Virus record (IMG/VR): IMGVR_UViG_3300025131_000194
Coordinates: 1 to 35,273 of that record
From: a virus
Direction: 5' to 3' (one strand)
Length of the DNA: 35,273 nucleotides
The position numbers and the translations under genes are program-made. This document shows, in pieces, positions 7,624-18,700 of the stretch; the stretch's first letter is position 1; the number at the start of each line of letters is the position of its first letter. Under the pieces are notes generated by a model. It ran no database searches and was not told the origin of the DNA. It saw nothing but the letters and a program-made list of their open reading frames with translations.

Positions 7624-9456
7624 ATGGCAATAAAGACAAAATTAAAAAAGAGCGAATTTAGATCTTATCTAAATAAAGATTTCGAAAGTTTCAGGGCTGA
7701 TCTTGTGTCCTATGCTAGAACTTTTTTCTCTGATAAGATTCAAGATTTCGGAGATGCAACAGTCGGAGGTCTTCTTCTCGATATGAATGCATACGTCGGA
7801 GATGTTATGAGCTACTATCTAGATCATCAGTTTAATGAGCTAGATATTGAAACAGCTGTTGAAGATAGAAACATTCAAAGACTTCTAAGAAATGCCGGTG
7901 TGAAAATAATGGGTGCAACTCCAGCTGTAGCGGATATTGACTTCTATATAAAAGTTGACTCTAATCCCGACGATACATCTCTTCCCATGCACTCCTATCT
8001 TCCCACAATTGTTCAGGGAACCATAGTCAGCTCTACAAATGGTGTTCTATTTACTCTTGCCGACGATATAGACTTTTCTGAAAAAGACTCTGATGGAAAC
8101 TATGCTTTTCAGCAGATTACACCTGCAAATGCATCGAGTCCGCCAAAGCAATATATCTTAAAGAGATCTGGAAGATGTATATCTGGATCTGTATCCAGAA
8201 AGGAATTCAGCATATCAGATAGTTTTGTTCCGTTTAGAAAACTTACTCTAAGTGGTGTAAACATATCAGAAATAATCTATGTAATGGACACAAGGGGAAA
8301 TAAGTACTATGAAGTTGACTCTCTTGTTCAAAATGTAGTATATAAAAGAGTTTCAAATCAGTCATCTGACAGCGTAGATGTTCCTGAAAACTTAGAACTC
8401 CTGCCATGTCCATACAGATATACTGTTCAAAGAGATGTAAATTCAGGAACAACGTCTATAAGATTTGGATCTGGAAGGGCAGACACTCTAGATGACGATA
8501 TTATTCCAGATCCAAGTGAGCTATCACTTCCAATGTATGGAAAAAAGGAGATAAAGAGATTCAGTATTGATCCAAACAACCTTCTAAGAACACAGTCGCT
8601 TGGAATATCACCGATAAATACAACAATACTTGTAGAATACAGACAGGGCGGCGGTCTTTCACATAATGTTTCTGCGGGATCAATAGTGGGAATTAAGACG
8701 CTACACACAGAGTTCAAAGCTAATCTACACGCTTCAGTTAAGACTAGAATTAGGGCATCTGTTGACTGTACAAATCCACAAGCTGCAGCAGGTGGAGAAA
8801 ATCAAGTCTCTCTCGAAGATATGAAAAGGTTACTTGTGTCTGCTAAAAATACACAGTCAAGAATTGTAACAAAGGCTGATTTAATTTCTCATATCTATAT
8901 GATGCCTTCAAGATTTGGAAGAGTCTACAGGGTTGGCGTTAGATCAAATCCAGACAATCCGCTCGCAACTCTTTTATACATTATTAGCAGAGACTCTAGC
9001 GGAAGATTGACAATATCTCCAGACTCTTTAAAAGATAATTTGGCACTATTTCTAAATGAAAATAGATTAATCTCTGATGCAATTGATATCCTTGACTCTC
9101 CAATTGTCCACATTGGAATTAATTATAGCATAGTAGTTAACAATATAGCCAACAAAAAAGCAACAATACTTACCATTAATTCTAAATTAAAGAAATACTT
9201 TAAAGTTGCAAACTTTCAGATAGATCAACCAATAATGACAGGAGACATTCAGAATATCATTTTAAATTCACCAGGGGTTATATCTTTATCTGAGCTTGAT
9301 ATTATAAATCTAAACGGATCAAAAGACGGAAGAGTTTACAGTGATATCATATTCAACATAGATCAAAACACATATAAGGGTATTATCTCTCCAGAGCCTG
9401 GTGGAATTTTTGAGATAAGATATCCTGATCTTGACATAACAGGTGTTGCAGAATAG
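7624..9456 (+). CDS. 6: Baseplate wedge subunit, T4 gp6-like (baseplate J family)
   Basis: 610 residues against 660 in T4 gp6. The N-terminus has the expected helical opening (FESFRADLVSYARTFF) and GGLLLDMNAYVGDVMSYYLD, followed by a segment, EDRNIQRLLRNAG, that marks baseplate J/gp6 proteins. Central beta-rich domains follow, and a C-terminal segment with GDIQNIILNSPGVISLSELD, typical of the gp6 dimerisation end. In the T4 wedge two gp6 copies clasp one gp7. It lies between gp25 and the DNRLRE-like and gp7/gpI-like genes. Confidence 0.9.
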   Translation: MAIKTKLKKSEFRSYLNKDFESFRADLVSYARTFFSDKIQDFGDATVGGLLLDMNAYVGDVMSYYLDHQFNELDIETAVEDRNIQRLLRNAGVKIMGATPAVADIDFYIKVDSNPDDTSLPMHSYLPTIVQGTIVSSTNGVLFTLADDIDFSEKDSDGNYAFQQITPANASSPPKQYILKRSGRCISGSVSRKEFSISDSFVPFRKLTLSGVNISEIIYVMDTRGNKYYEVDSLVQNVVYKRVSNQSSDSVDVPENLELLPCPYRYTVQRDVNSGTTSIRFGSGRADTLDDDIIPDPSELSLPMYGKKEIKRFSIDPNNLLRTQSLGISPINTTILVEYRQGGGLSHNVSAGSIVGIKTLHTEFKANLHASVKTRIRASVDCTNPQAAAGGENQVSLEDMKRLLVSAKNTQSRIVTKADLISHIYMMPSRFGRVYRVGVRSNPDNPLATLLYIISRDSSGRLTISPDSLKDNLALFLNENRLISDAIDILDSPIVHIGINYSIVVNNIANKKATILTINSKLKKYFKVANFQIDQPIMTGDIQNIILNSPGVISLSELDIINLNGSKDGRVYSDIIFNIDQNTYKGIISPEPGGIFEIRYPDLDITGVAE

Positions 9457-9464
9457 GTGAAAAA

Positions 9465-11003
9465 ATGTATAGAATATTAACAGCAAGCAAAGACACGTAT
9501 ATTACAAATAAAGTTATAAACAATGACTTCAGAGCTACAGATGCAAATGTTGGGCTTGCTGGCACACTTGATCTATTTAAACTATATGGTGAATCTACAT
9601 CCGGATCAAATACAACACCGAAAGAGCTTTCTAGGATCTTAATACAGTTTGACCTAGACCCGCTTAGAGCAATGACAGGATCGATTTTAGATATAAACCA
9701 CTCATCTTTTAAGTGCTTTCTCAAGCTTTCAGATGTATATGGGGGACAGACGACACCTTCTAACTTTAATGTTCTTGTTGCTCCGTTGTCAAAATCTTTT
9801 GACGAAGGTGTGGGAAAAGATATTATTTCATTTTCCGACATTGACTCTTGTAACTTTATTACAGCATCTGTCTCAGGTCAATCACCCACTCTATGGACTT
9901 TTACGGGATCAAATAAAGAGGGTCTTTTAGGAAGTCCTGATATAGACATTATTACATCTGGAAACTTGAACGATGGAAATGGTGTAGGATTTCTCTGGAA
10001 GTCACAGCTATTTGAGTCGGGCGACGAGGATCTTAATGTTGATGTGACAGCAATTGTCTCTGGTGTTCTAGCTAATCAAATACCTGATTGTGGATTTAGA
10101 ATTTCACTTAGTGGATCTGAAGAGACAGATGAGAAGACAAGATTTGTCAAAAGATTTGCATCTAGACATGCAACCACAGTTGAAAACAGACCAAGACTAA
10201 TAGTTCACTATAACGATGCACAACAAGATCATCATGAAAATTTCTTCTTTAATCTTACGGGATCTATTTTTCTAAATAATTTTCACAGAGGGCATCCTGC
10301 ACATATTCTTGATGGAAGAACAGGAAATGAAATAAAGGGTGCAAATTGCATAGTTCTAAGAGTAGAATCGGGCTCTCATGACAGAGGGACGTTTTTTACA
10401 ACATCTGTCACAGCATCTCAGCACAAGATAGGATTAAACTATATAACTGGGGTTTATTCAGCAACATTTGCAATAGGTGAATTTTCATCCGGAACTCTTA
10501 GGAATGAAATAGTTAATGCTGCTTCTGCAACCTTTAATACATACTGGGGAAGTACAGACTACAAGCTTGGCTTTCACACTGGATCTTTAATGGTCAATAC
10601 TGTTAAAAGAACTAGCTTTGATAATGCAACTGATAAGTTCTATCTAAACATTACAAACCTAAAGTCAAGGTATAGATCATTTGAGAAAACAAAGCTAAGA
10701 GTTTTTGTTGAAAATCTAGGAAGAGAGGTTATCTTTAAAAAATCACCAATTGAATCAAAAAGTGAAATATTTTCAAAAATGCACTACAGAATCAGAGATG
10801 CCCTAGACGGAAGAATAATAGTTCCTTTTGACAGGGCATATAAGGGAACTTTACTATCTACAGATTCTGATGGAATGTTTTTTGACTTTTACATGGAGTC
10901 TCTACCGACAGGAAGAACATACGTTTTTGACTTTTTAATTGAAGAGTTTGGTGTCGATAGAGTCTTTACAAATGTTGGATCTAAATTTAGGGTAGATGAA
11001 TAA
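9465..11003 (+). CDS. Virion protein with a DNRLRE-like domain
   Basis: 512 residues. The first 250 match the outline of the DNRLRE domain, found in surface-attached and carbohydrate-linked proteins: SKDTYITN near the start, an ANVG loop, LSRILIQFDL, then DVTAIVSGVL and finally RFASRHA and RPRLIVHY. The rest is beta-rich with repeated TGS/SGS turns and no family I recognise. ATG 9465 follows AGGTGA (9455-9460), which overlaps the gp6 stop. Its stop overlaps the start of the wedge protein (TAATG). Placement between gp6 and the gp7/gpI-like gene suggests it is a baseplate component, perhaps a connector or surface-binding arm. Confidence 0.65.
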   Translation: MYRILTASKDTYITNKVINNDFRATDANVGLAGTLDLFKLYGESTSGSNTTPKELSRILIQFDLDPLRAMTGSILDINHSSFKCFLKLSDVYGGQTTPSNFNVLVAPLSKSFDEGVGKDIISFSDIDSCNFITASVSGQSPTLWTFTGSNKEGLLGSPDIDIITSGNLNDGNGVGFLWKSQLFESGDEDLNVDVTAIVSGVLANQIPDCGFRISLSGSEETDEKTRFVKRFASRHATTVENRPRLIVHYNDAQQDHHENFFFNLTGSIFLNNFHRGHPAHILDGRTGNEIKGANCIVLRVESGSHDRGTFFTTSVTASQHKIGLNYITGVYSATFAIGEFSSGTLRNEIVNAASATFNTYWGSTDYKLGFHTGSLMVNTVKRTSFDNATDKFYLNITNLKSRYRSFEKTKLRVFVENLGREVIFKKSPIESKSEIFSKMHYRIRDALDGRIIVPFDRAYKGTLLSTDSDGMFFDFYMESLPTGRTYVFDFLIEEFGVDRVFTNVGSKFRVDE

Positions 11004-14000
11004 TGTCAAATGATAGAGTTCTTGTACAGTTCAAGCCTAGACTGTTTACCCCCACTGTTGTAAGGGGAATTCAAGACAATGGCTCTAGAACAAGAGAGAC
11101 ATCTCTATTTGAAGTAGCAGACTCCAATATTGAAAGTACTTCTTCATTTAGATATAGTGTACCTGGAGATGGAATAAAATCAACACAGCAGCTTAATGTT
11201 GACTGGTCTAGCTTTGAAAATCACACATTCTTTAACTCTGCTGTCTCTAAGGTAAATGTTGCATTTGATAAAATTGTAAATGAATTTCCATTTGATGGCA
11301 CCAATAGAGAAGTAGAGATGTATCTCGACTCTTTGACAGGATACGAAAACTATGTTCTTCAGCAATTTCCTAAGAATGTGGGATATCTTAATTTTCATGG
11401 AAGTAGCACAGCAGCCCTGGATCAGGGAATCCATATAAAGGTCAGAGATCAGGCGGGAAGCTTATATCCGCAATTTTCAAATCTTTCCACAGGCGAGAAG
11501 GTTCTAGATCCTGGAACAGATTCTTTTTCGATTGAGATGCAGCTCTTATCTGCAGCAGCCACAAATAACCCACAGGTCATATGTCAGAGATTACAGTCTG
11601 ACAGCTATGGATTTGGACTCTTTCTAGCTTCAAGTTCGTCAACATCAAATGTTGATTTGATATTCTCTGTTGCATCTGGCTCTACTTCTCTAATAGCTTC
11701 AGGAACCATTCAAAAGGGATCTTTTGAGCATGTATGCGCTGTATATGACAGGACAGAAGGTGTTAATAAACTTAGGCTGTATGTTAATGAATCCCAAGTG
11801 GGTGAATCAGATGGAGAAGTTGAGACAGGAAAGCTAGGCTTTACACCCGCAACTTTGTTTACAATCGGTACAGGGTCCATTCAACATCTTAGCGGAACAG
11901 ACGGAGGAAGTGCTTCAGAGTGGAAATTTACGCCACTAGAGACATTTTCAGGATCAATTGATGAATTTAGATTCTTTCACTCTGTTAGAGTTCTAGATGA
12001 TCAAGAAGAATATGCAACAAAAACAATCTACGCATCTGACGATCTTAAGCTTTACTTTAAATTTAACGAACCAAGTGGCTCAACAGGTATCAACGATGTT
12101 GTCCTGGACAGCTCTGGTAAGTCACTTCACTCAAGAATATCCAACTACTATAGCCTAAGCTCCGATATAGCTCTAAGAAGCACTAGCTCATTCTATGGAT
12201 CAGAAATAAAGTCTCCCATACTGTATGAAAATACAGAGCTATCTCCTGTCCTATTTCCTAAGTTTGCAAAGGTGACAGCACTCAACAGGGCACTTCTTCA
12301 CTCTGCAAGCTCTTATGATAAAATTAATCCAAACATGATCACAAAGCTTGTTCCCACTCACTATCTTGAAGAAGGGCAATACTTTCAAGGATTTAGGTCA
12401 ATAGATGGTGATATTGCTAATGACTATTCCGGATCATCTCTTCCTGGATCTGGTGAGCTAGGCACAGCACAACTCCTGTCTGCAATGCTGTTTATATACG
12501 CCAAACAATTTGATGAACTAAAGCTCATTATTGATGAAGTTTCAGAGCTAGTTCATGTTGATTACGATGGAGAAGACTCTGTCTCTGATCCTTTCCTGCT
12601 ATTTACAGCAAAATATATGGGAATTCAATTACCAAAAATATTCTCAGATGCAAGCCTTCAACAACAGGTTGCAGGAGAAAATCTCACACTCGACCCATCA
12701 AGATCAGGGGGTTCATTAAACTATATTCAGAACCAAGTGTGGAGAAGAATTCTAACAAATATGGGAGAAATTACAAAATCTAGAGGAACAATCCATAGTG
12801 TTAAGTCTCTTATACGGTCTATGGGAATTGAGCCAGACGGTCTGTTGCGGATAAGAGAGTACGGAGGTCCATCCAAGAAGACTTTGAGAAATCTTCGCGT
12901 AAAGAAAGCTGAAGTTTCAACGATGATAGATTTTTCAGGATCCTTTAAGTCAATCGGGGACTGGTCAATTGACATTCCAAACTATACACTAAGTGACCAG
13001 GGATTTCCTACAGGATCTCACAAGGTTCCGCGGATTATGTCTCCATATCTTAGTGCAAGTAGATTCGAAAGAGGTTATCCAAAAGTTCAAGGAAATATGA
13101 TCTTAAAGCATCCTGAATATTCATCAAGACCATCTGAGCCAAAGTCGGGATCACTCTTTAATCATAACGTCCACGGAATTTCAAATCAAAAAAATGACGG
13201 ACTATTTACATCGGGGTCGTGGACATATGAGGGAATATATCAAATTCCATCTCTGATAACCGGCTCTCATTTCTTGACACAAAGCCTTGTAAGGCTTCAA
13301 GTTACCGGATCAAATAGTGTATCAAAGAGTCATGGACTTGTTTTTAATCTTGTATCTTATTCCGGATCTAACAGGGTTGAGCTTTTTGGAAGACCTGGCT
13401 TAGATGCAAGCATTGTAACATCTCCAGAAATGAGACTTGTCCTAACAGGGCCGGATATCTATGATGGAAATTTATGGAATATTTGCTTTGGAAGATATCG
13501 ATCTGACGATCCAGTCTCAGGAAGCGGTCACAACTTAACATCTTCATTCTTCCTAAGGTGTTCTAGGCAGAACTATGGCGAAATAAAGGAGTACTTTACA
13601 ACTTCAAGCCTATTTGCTGCATCTTCTTTAAATAGTGCATTAACAACGGGAGGTTCTCAGCAGGTTGTTTCCGCAAGAAACACAGACGGAATGTTTGTTG
13701 TTATTGGATCTCAAAGCATTAATACAAATGGAAGTATATTTTTAAACTCCAAGACTCTTTTACCTGATGCTACCTATGGAGCTGCAAGGTCGACAAACTT
13801 TTCAGGAAGAGTCGGTCACATAAGGTTCTGGTCTAAGGGATTGACTGAGACTGAGTTTAAGGAGCATACTAGAAACTTTAAATCTCTGGGAGTTGATAAT
13901 CCAAAAGTTAACTTTAACTTTGATAGAATATCAACAGGATCATTTGAAAGACTAAGGCTTGACGCAACATCAGATCAACCAGTAACTAACTCTAATTCAC

Positions 14001-14743
14001 TAGGTGATATTGATATTACAGACTTTTCACAACAATATGTCTTCGGAAAGACTACAAGACCGTGGGAGTTTGTTGAAAAGTATGGGGGAGAAAGAGGAAG
14101 TGAAAGAAGATATTTCAACATGTCTGGATCTGGATTTGAGACAAGTAAGAGAGTAATTATACCTCATACATTTTACTATAGCTATCTTTCTCCAAGATTT
14201 GACATGCTTGAATCTGATGAAAAAGTCAGGATTAGAAGCTATATCTCTGACGACAGGGTTGAAGATAGTGACTATTCGTATAAGGCACCACTCTATGCTA
14301 TTCCTAGAGATGATATCCCAAAAGATGATACAAGGTTCTCAGTTGACTTCTCTGTTGTTCAGGCTCTAAATGAGGATATTATGACAATATTCTCATCTTT
14401 GGATTTCTTTGATAATGCTCTTGGTGATCCGAACTTAATGTTTGATGAATACTATCCAGATCTAGAGCAATTAAGAAAGATTTATTTTAACAGACTTGTT
14501 GATAAACTTAATATTAAGCAATTTTTTGAATTCTTTAAGTGGTTTGATAATACGATGGGACTTATGATAGAGCAACTAATTCCAAAAAAGACTACATTTA
14601 ATGGTGTCAATTTTGTTGTTGAGTCCCATGTCTTAGAGCATCATAGGATGAGATACCTATCGGATGAAATTTATTTAAAACTTTCTGAAAGAGAGCCTAG
14701 CTTTTATGACCTCTCTTCTAGATTGGATGAGCTGATGGAGTAG
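11003..14743 (+). CDS. Giant baseplate wedge protein, gp7/gpI-like core with two LamG-like domains
   Basis: 1246 residues. Residues 70-130 hold a helical segment with FENHTFFNSA and NEFPFDGT. Residues 170-375 form a LamG/concanavalin-like beta sandwich: FSIEMQLL, FEHVCAVYDR, NKLRLYVNE and FSGSIDEFRFFHSVR. Residues about 495-640 resemble the P2 gpI/T4 gp7 wedge family: FIYAKQFDELKLIIDEV, then RRILTNMGEITKSRGTIHSV and KSLIRSMGIEPDG, with the GT-x-H-S turn before the last helix. A second LamG-like sandwich runs from about 730 to 970 (ending GRVGHIRFWSKGL). The C-terminal 120 residues are helical, ending FYDLSSRLDELME. The order gp25-gp6-(one gene)-this protein mirrors W-J-I of P2. The gp7/gpI reading is from pattern, not alignment; an alternative is a pure adhesin. 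Confidence 0.65.
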   Translation: MSNDRVLVQFKPRLFTPTVVRGIQDNGSRTRETSLFEVADSNIESTSSFRYSVPGDGIKSTQQLNVDWSSFENHTFFNSAVSKVNVAFDKIVNEFPFDGTNREVEMYLDSLTGYENYVLQQFPKNVGYLNFHGSSTAALDQGIHIKVRDQAGSLYPQFSNLSTGEKVLDPGTDSFSIEMQLLSAAATNNPQVICQRLQSDSYGFGLFLASSSSTSNVDLIFSVASGSTSLIASGTIQKGSFEHVCAVYDRTEGVNKLRLYVNESQVGESDGEVETGKLGFTPATLFTIGTGSIQHLSGTDGGSASEWKFTPLETFSGSIDEFRFFHSVRVLDDQEEYATKTIYASDDLKLYFKFNEPSGSTGINDVVLDSSGKSLHSRISNYYSLSSDIALRSTSSFYGSEIKSPILYENTELSPVLFPKFAKVTALNRALLHSASSYDKINPNMITKLVPTHYLEEGQYFQGFRSIDGDIANDYSGSSLPGSGELGTAQLLSAMLFIYAKQFDELKLIIDEVSELVHVDYDGEDSVSDPFLLFTAKYMGIQLPKIFSDASLQQQVAGENLTLDPSRSGGSLNYIQNQVWRRILTNMGEITKSRGTIHSVKSLIRSMGIEPDGLLRIREYGGPSKKTLRNLRVKKAEVSTMIDFSGSFKSIGDWSIDIPNYTLSDQGFPTGSHKVPRIMSPYLSASRFERGYPKVQGNMILKHPEYSSRPSEPKSGSLFNHNVHGISNQKNDGLFTSGSWTYEGIYQIPSLITGSHFLTQSLVRLQVTGSNSVSKSHGLVFNLVSYSGSNRVELFGRPGLDASIVTSPEMRLVLTGPDIYDGNLWNICFGRYRSDDPVSGSGHNLTSSFFLRCSRQNYGEIKEYFTTSSLFAASSLNSALTTGGSQQVVSARNTDGMFVVIGSQSINTNGSIFLNSKTLLPDATYGAARSTNFSGRVGHIRFWSKGLTETEFKEHTRNFKSLGVDNPKVNFNFDRISTGSFERLRLDATSDQPVTNSNSLGDIDITDFSQQYVFGKTTRPWEFVEKYGGERGSERRYFNMSGSGFETSKRVIIPHTFYYSYLSPRFDMLESDEKVRIRSYISDDRVEDSDYSYKAPLYAIPRDDIPKDDTRFSVDFSVVQALNEDIMTIFSSLDFFDNALGDPNLMFDEYYPDLEQLRKIYFNRLVDKLNIKQFFEFFKWFDNTMGLMIEQLIPKKTTFNGVNFVVESHVLEHHRMRYLSDEIYLKLSEREPSFYDLSSRLDELME

Positions 14744-14745
14744 AT

Positions 14746-15711
14746 ATGGCTATTAGACCATTTAAAGATAGATTTGGAAAAGCATCGGCACTAACCGGAT
14801 CTGCAACATCGGGTTTAGGGCCCACTGTTGGCGTTAGTTCGTCATACGATCTAATAAATCAAGCAGCAGGCGGAATGCTTACTGCACCGTTTGATAGATT
14901 TAGACAGGGCGTTAGTGTAGTTTCAAGGAGATATATTAGAAGAGACTCACCTTCAACAGTGAGCATAACAAATAGCACTGCTGTAATTGGATGTCTTCCT
15001 ATACTGACATCAAATGGATTTGATGGAGAAAGGATTAAGGATATTCACGGTGTAGAGGTAAGAGACTTCGGTCAATCAAAATTGTTCAAGGATCATGAGC
15101 CATATGAAGATCTGGCAACAATGAGGATTAGTACAAAGATAGAGTCAAATGTTACCTCTGCGTACGGAGGGGCAATTGCATACATTAACGATTCAGGTAT
15201 GCAACAGTATCCAGTTATTCTCTCCAACGTCTCTATGAAATATCCTGATCAATTTGATGGTGTAATTGAGCCATTCCCAATTAGAGAGGTCATAAGCAAT
15301 AGATCTGCAGAGACGCCGTTTGTTGCCCACAAGATCCGTGCACACATCATGGATGGAAATATTGAAGAGACATATGGATCCGATTCAATTACACAAATAA
15401 TGGCAATAACGGGATCTCATGAAGTTGATCCGTTTATAGATTCTGCTGAAACAGCAATGTCTGATGGGACATTTACTCTTTTTGCACCCGGCTTTACTTC
15501 AGACATAGAGCGCTTATCACCACCGTTCCTCGATCGAGGTTCTCCTGGTGCTGAGGGAAAGGAGAGATTTTGTAAAATTCTTGTGGGTACAGGTTCACTA
15601 AGGGACTTTGGCCTAATTGACTCCCATCATAAGTCTGCAGGATCGGGCTTTACTTATGAAAACAATATAGAGGGAACGGATTCAATAGCATTCGGCGGAT
15701 TGAAAAGATGA
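14746..15711 (+). CDS. Virion structural protein of unknown function
   Basis: 321 residues, no family recognised. The N-terminal 40 residues are Gly/Ser-rich (ALTGSATSGLGPTVG). The rest mixes short strands and loops, with GGAIAYIND near residue 143 and GVIEPFPIREV near residue 170, and no hydrophobic segment or signal peptide. GGAG lies a few bases before ATG 14746, and the end overlaps the next start as ATGA. Its position between two giant LamG-bearing genes and the TGS turns it shares with them suggest a baseplate or fibre-attachment part. Confidence 0.6.
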   Translation: MAIRPFKDRFGKASALTGSATSGLGPTVGVSSSYDLINQAAGGMLTAPFDRFRQGVSVVSRRYIRRDSPSTVSITNSTAVIGCLPILTSNGFDGERIKDIHGVEVRDFGQSKLFKDHEPYEDLATMRISTKIESNVTSAYGGAIAYINDSGMQQYPVILSNVSMKYPDQFDGVIEPFPIREVISNRSAETPFVAHKIRAHIMDGNIEETYGSDSITQIMAITGSHEVDPFIDSAETAMSDGTFTLFAPGFTSDIERLSPPFLDRGSPGAEGKERFCKILVGTGSLRDFGLIDSHHKSAGSGFTYENNIEGTDSIAFGGLKR

Positions 15712-18700
15712 GCGATAATAGACAACTAGGGAATTTCAATAGACCTGTTGAAAATGTTAAAGAGTACCCAGACTTAAGATTAAACTTTACGACACTTGGA
15801 ATAGGGAGGTCAGCTGGAAGACAGGGAAAGACAGATCTTGAGTATGAGATTGGATCATTTCTTTCTGGATGGTGGGACTTTAGAAAGGTTAGTAATACAC
15901 CAACTGCTGTTAACATATACAATGGGGACCATAATGGAACACTTACGGGTGTTTCTAATATTAATCTAGAGTCCGACAATCCGTTTGATGTTAAGGATGG
16001 CCCAGATAGACCAAGACCAAGATCAGCGTCATTTAATGATAGCAGTACTGTGTATCTTATCGATAACGGCTCTGGCGTTGGAGATCCTGAGTATACACCG
16101 TCTGCATCTACGACTCTTGGATTTGCAGTTCAGGCTTGGGTAAATAGAACAGGGGGATCTTCAAATGATGACACAATCCTCTCGCTGGCAAGAAATAATG
16201 GAAATTTACCAACTCAGACAAAAATGGTCTATAGGCTTTATTTTGATGACGGCTCAGACAAGCTAACCTTTAGGCTTTATGAAGGATCTGCGGCACAGAC
16301 AGCTGACTACATAGAGGAAAAAGTGGATTCTACATGGGGACATGATGGGTCTTGGGCACACATACTTCTCTATGTAGATCAGACAGGAGCGGCATCAGAT
16401 CCATCGATAGCAATCTTTGTCAATGGAATTAGGCAATCTTCTACGACAACTAAGAGCAGCTGGGGAGGATTAACGCTACCAAGTCCGCTTCCACCTTTAA
16501 CAATAGGTGCTCAGAGAAATGTAGACGGAGCTGGTAGCTTTAGTTCAAATACATCATTTTTTAAAGGTGAGATGGCTGAAATAGCATTTTGGAAGGATAT
16601 TCCAAAAGGTGGTCGACTTATCAATGAGAATGCAGCTTCAGCACTATATTATGCAAGAAAGGGGTTTTATGCAAATAAGTCAGGAATCTTAAGTGAGCCA
16701 TATAGGCTTGAATTAAGAAGGCGTGACTCTGCTACTGGGTCCTATCCTACGATCAATAGAACTGGCGATAGAACTCGAATGGGAAAATATGGTATTTCAT
16801 TCGATGATAGAAAGACAGTAATCTTTGCAACAGCTCCTGCAGCCTATCCACAAGTCTTAAATTCTGACTCACCAAACTTTATATATCCAACGAGCTCAAT
16901 TGGAACAATTACAAGATCTCTGAGGAAAGGCATATCAGATGCCCGCGTTGAATTTACACCGGGAGAATCACTTGGGCCATATGATGACAGCCTTATAGAC
17001 CATCAAGATACTGACTTCTACATGACAGGAACTAAAAGAGAGATTATGGATGGATTTACATCTCCGCTAAAGAGCAAGACATCCATATTCTTTGATATAA
17101 CTCCCTCCGGTGACGAAGCTGTCCCACTAACACTCACAAGGGCGAATAGGCATAGAAATATTCTCCTTGAACCAAATCTCTCAGATACAAAACTCTCTAA
17201 GACAGGCTTTGCATACTGGAACAATGTTGCTAGAAAGTGGGACCAGATCGGTCTTACTGACCCACTTACAGGTCAGCCCATAAGGTACGACTACGCGATA
17301 AGGGGTGAAACTACAGCAATAAACTCTTGCACATCTGGTACAAATATGTACCCACAGCAATTCGTTCCCTGTAGGCACCAGCTTATTACAGATTCTATCC
17401 TTGACGCTACTAGCTCTCATGATCAAGGGCTAGATCCCTTACTTAAAATGTGCAATTATCATTTTATTGGCTCCCCCACGATTACATCTTTTGCACCCTT
17501 CAAGACAGTATATCACGCAACAAGTAGCAATACGATTAGAATGTCTGACTATATTTCACATCCATTTCTATTGGAGAAAGTTGTTGTCAAAATGGAGGGA
17601 AGGGCACAGAGGGTCCACTCTAAACCCAGGGAGGGATCAGCTAATCGACACCAAGATGACTATGTGTTCTTTATCTATAGACAGGAAAGGGCAAATATAA
17701 GCGGAAGCTTTAGAGGGGGAAGTCCAAACACACCTACACCTTCTAAATCATTCAGGATCGATTCAGCTGCAGATATCTCAGGAAGCCAAAGATTCTTAAT
17801 TTGCAGTGGTGTTATGTCATTCTACAATAAGCATTGCTATACATCAAACGGAAGAGGTCACTATATCTACAGGCCAATTAATTCACCAGCATTCTCACAT
17901 GATTTTGCTGTTGAGCAGGGCCCGACTGGTAGCCAGCTAATCCTTCAGTACACTGGGTCTTTAAACCTAGAGATTCAACCTGCTGTTGCCGGAAGAGGAT
18001 TTAAGGGAACATCTATATTACCAGAGTCATTAATTCAAGCAGATAGGACTACATCAGCACCCAAGGCAGTTTATCACTATTGGCCTGGAGGAACTTCTGT
18101 AAAACCGTTTATGCATGGTGATCGAAGGGCAGGTACAGACTCTTACGATACTATCGAGCCCTCTGAATACACAGGTAAGGTTGGAATTGATGCATCTTAC
18201 GGCGGTGATGACGGATTTACATTTAAGCAATACTATGAGGAGCATGTCGCAGCAGGATCTACCACTGGATTTCCAAATGAAGAATTTGCTACAAGAAATC
18301 TTTCAACTGAGATTGTTGATCCACGAACGCTAAAGCCATTGGGACCGCTTCAATCTTCTAGAACAACGTTTCTGACAAATGCTGCAGCGGAGCAAGGGTG
18401 GGCAACAACCCCAAATGAGAATCAATCAGCAATTTCACCCTACCTTCTCTTTCCTGAAGATGAGATAGTCTTCGGTCTAGAGGCAGCAATAGCTCCCGGA
18501 AACGTCTCTGAGCTAACCGGATCTGGAAATAGCGGAGGTGGGTTCGGCGGACAGAATGCCCTAACGGGTTCTTATCTAGAAATACCTCAGACAAGAAATA
18601 GACACACAATTGTATTCTACGGATCCATGGTGAGGGATGGTGTGGAGCATCATCATTCACTAAATCAACCTCTTTCATCTGATGCTATTCACGAGGCAAT

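Noticed and set aside
9383-9841. Minus-strand open frame of 152 codons.
   Set aside because: It spans the gp6 end and the start of the DNRLRE-like gene in antisense, and its translation has no recognisable motif.
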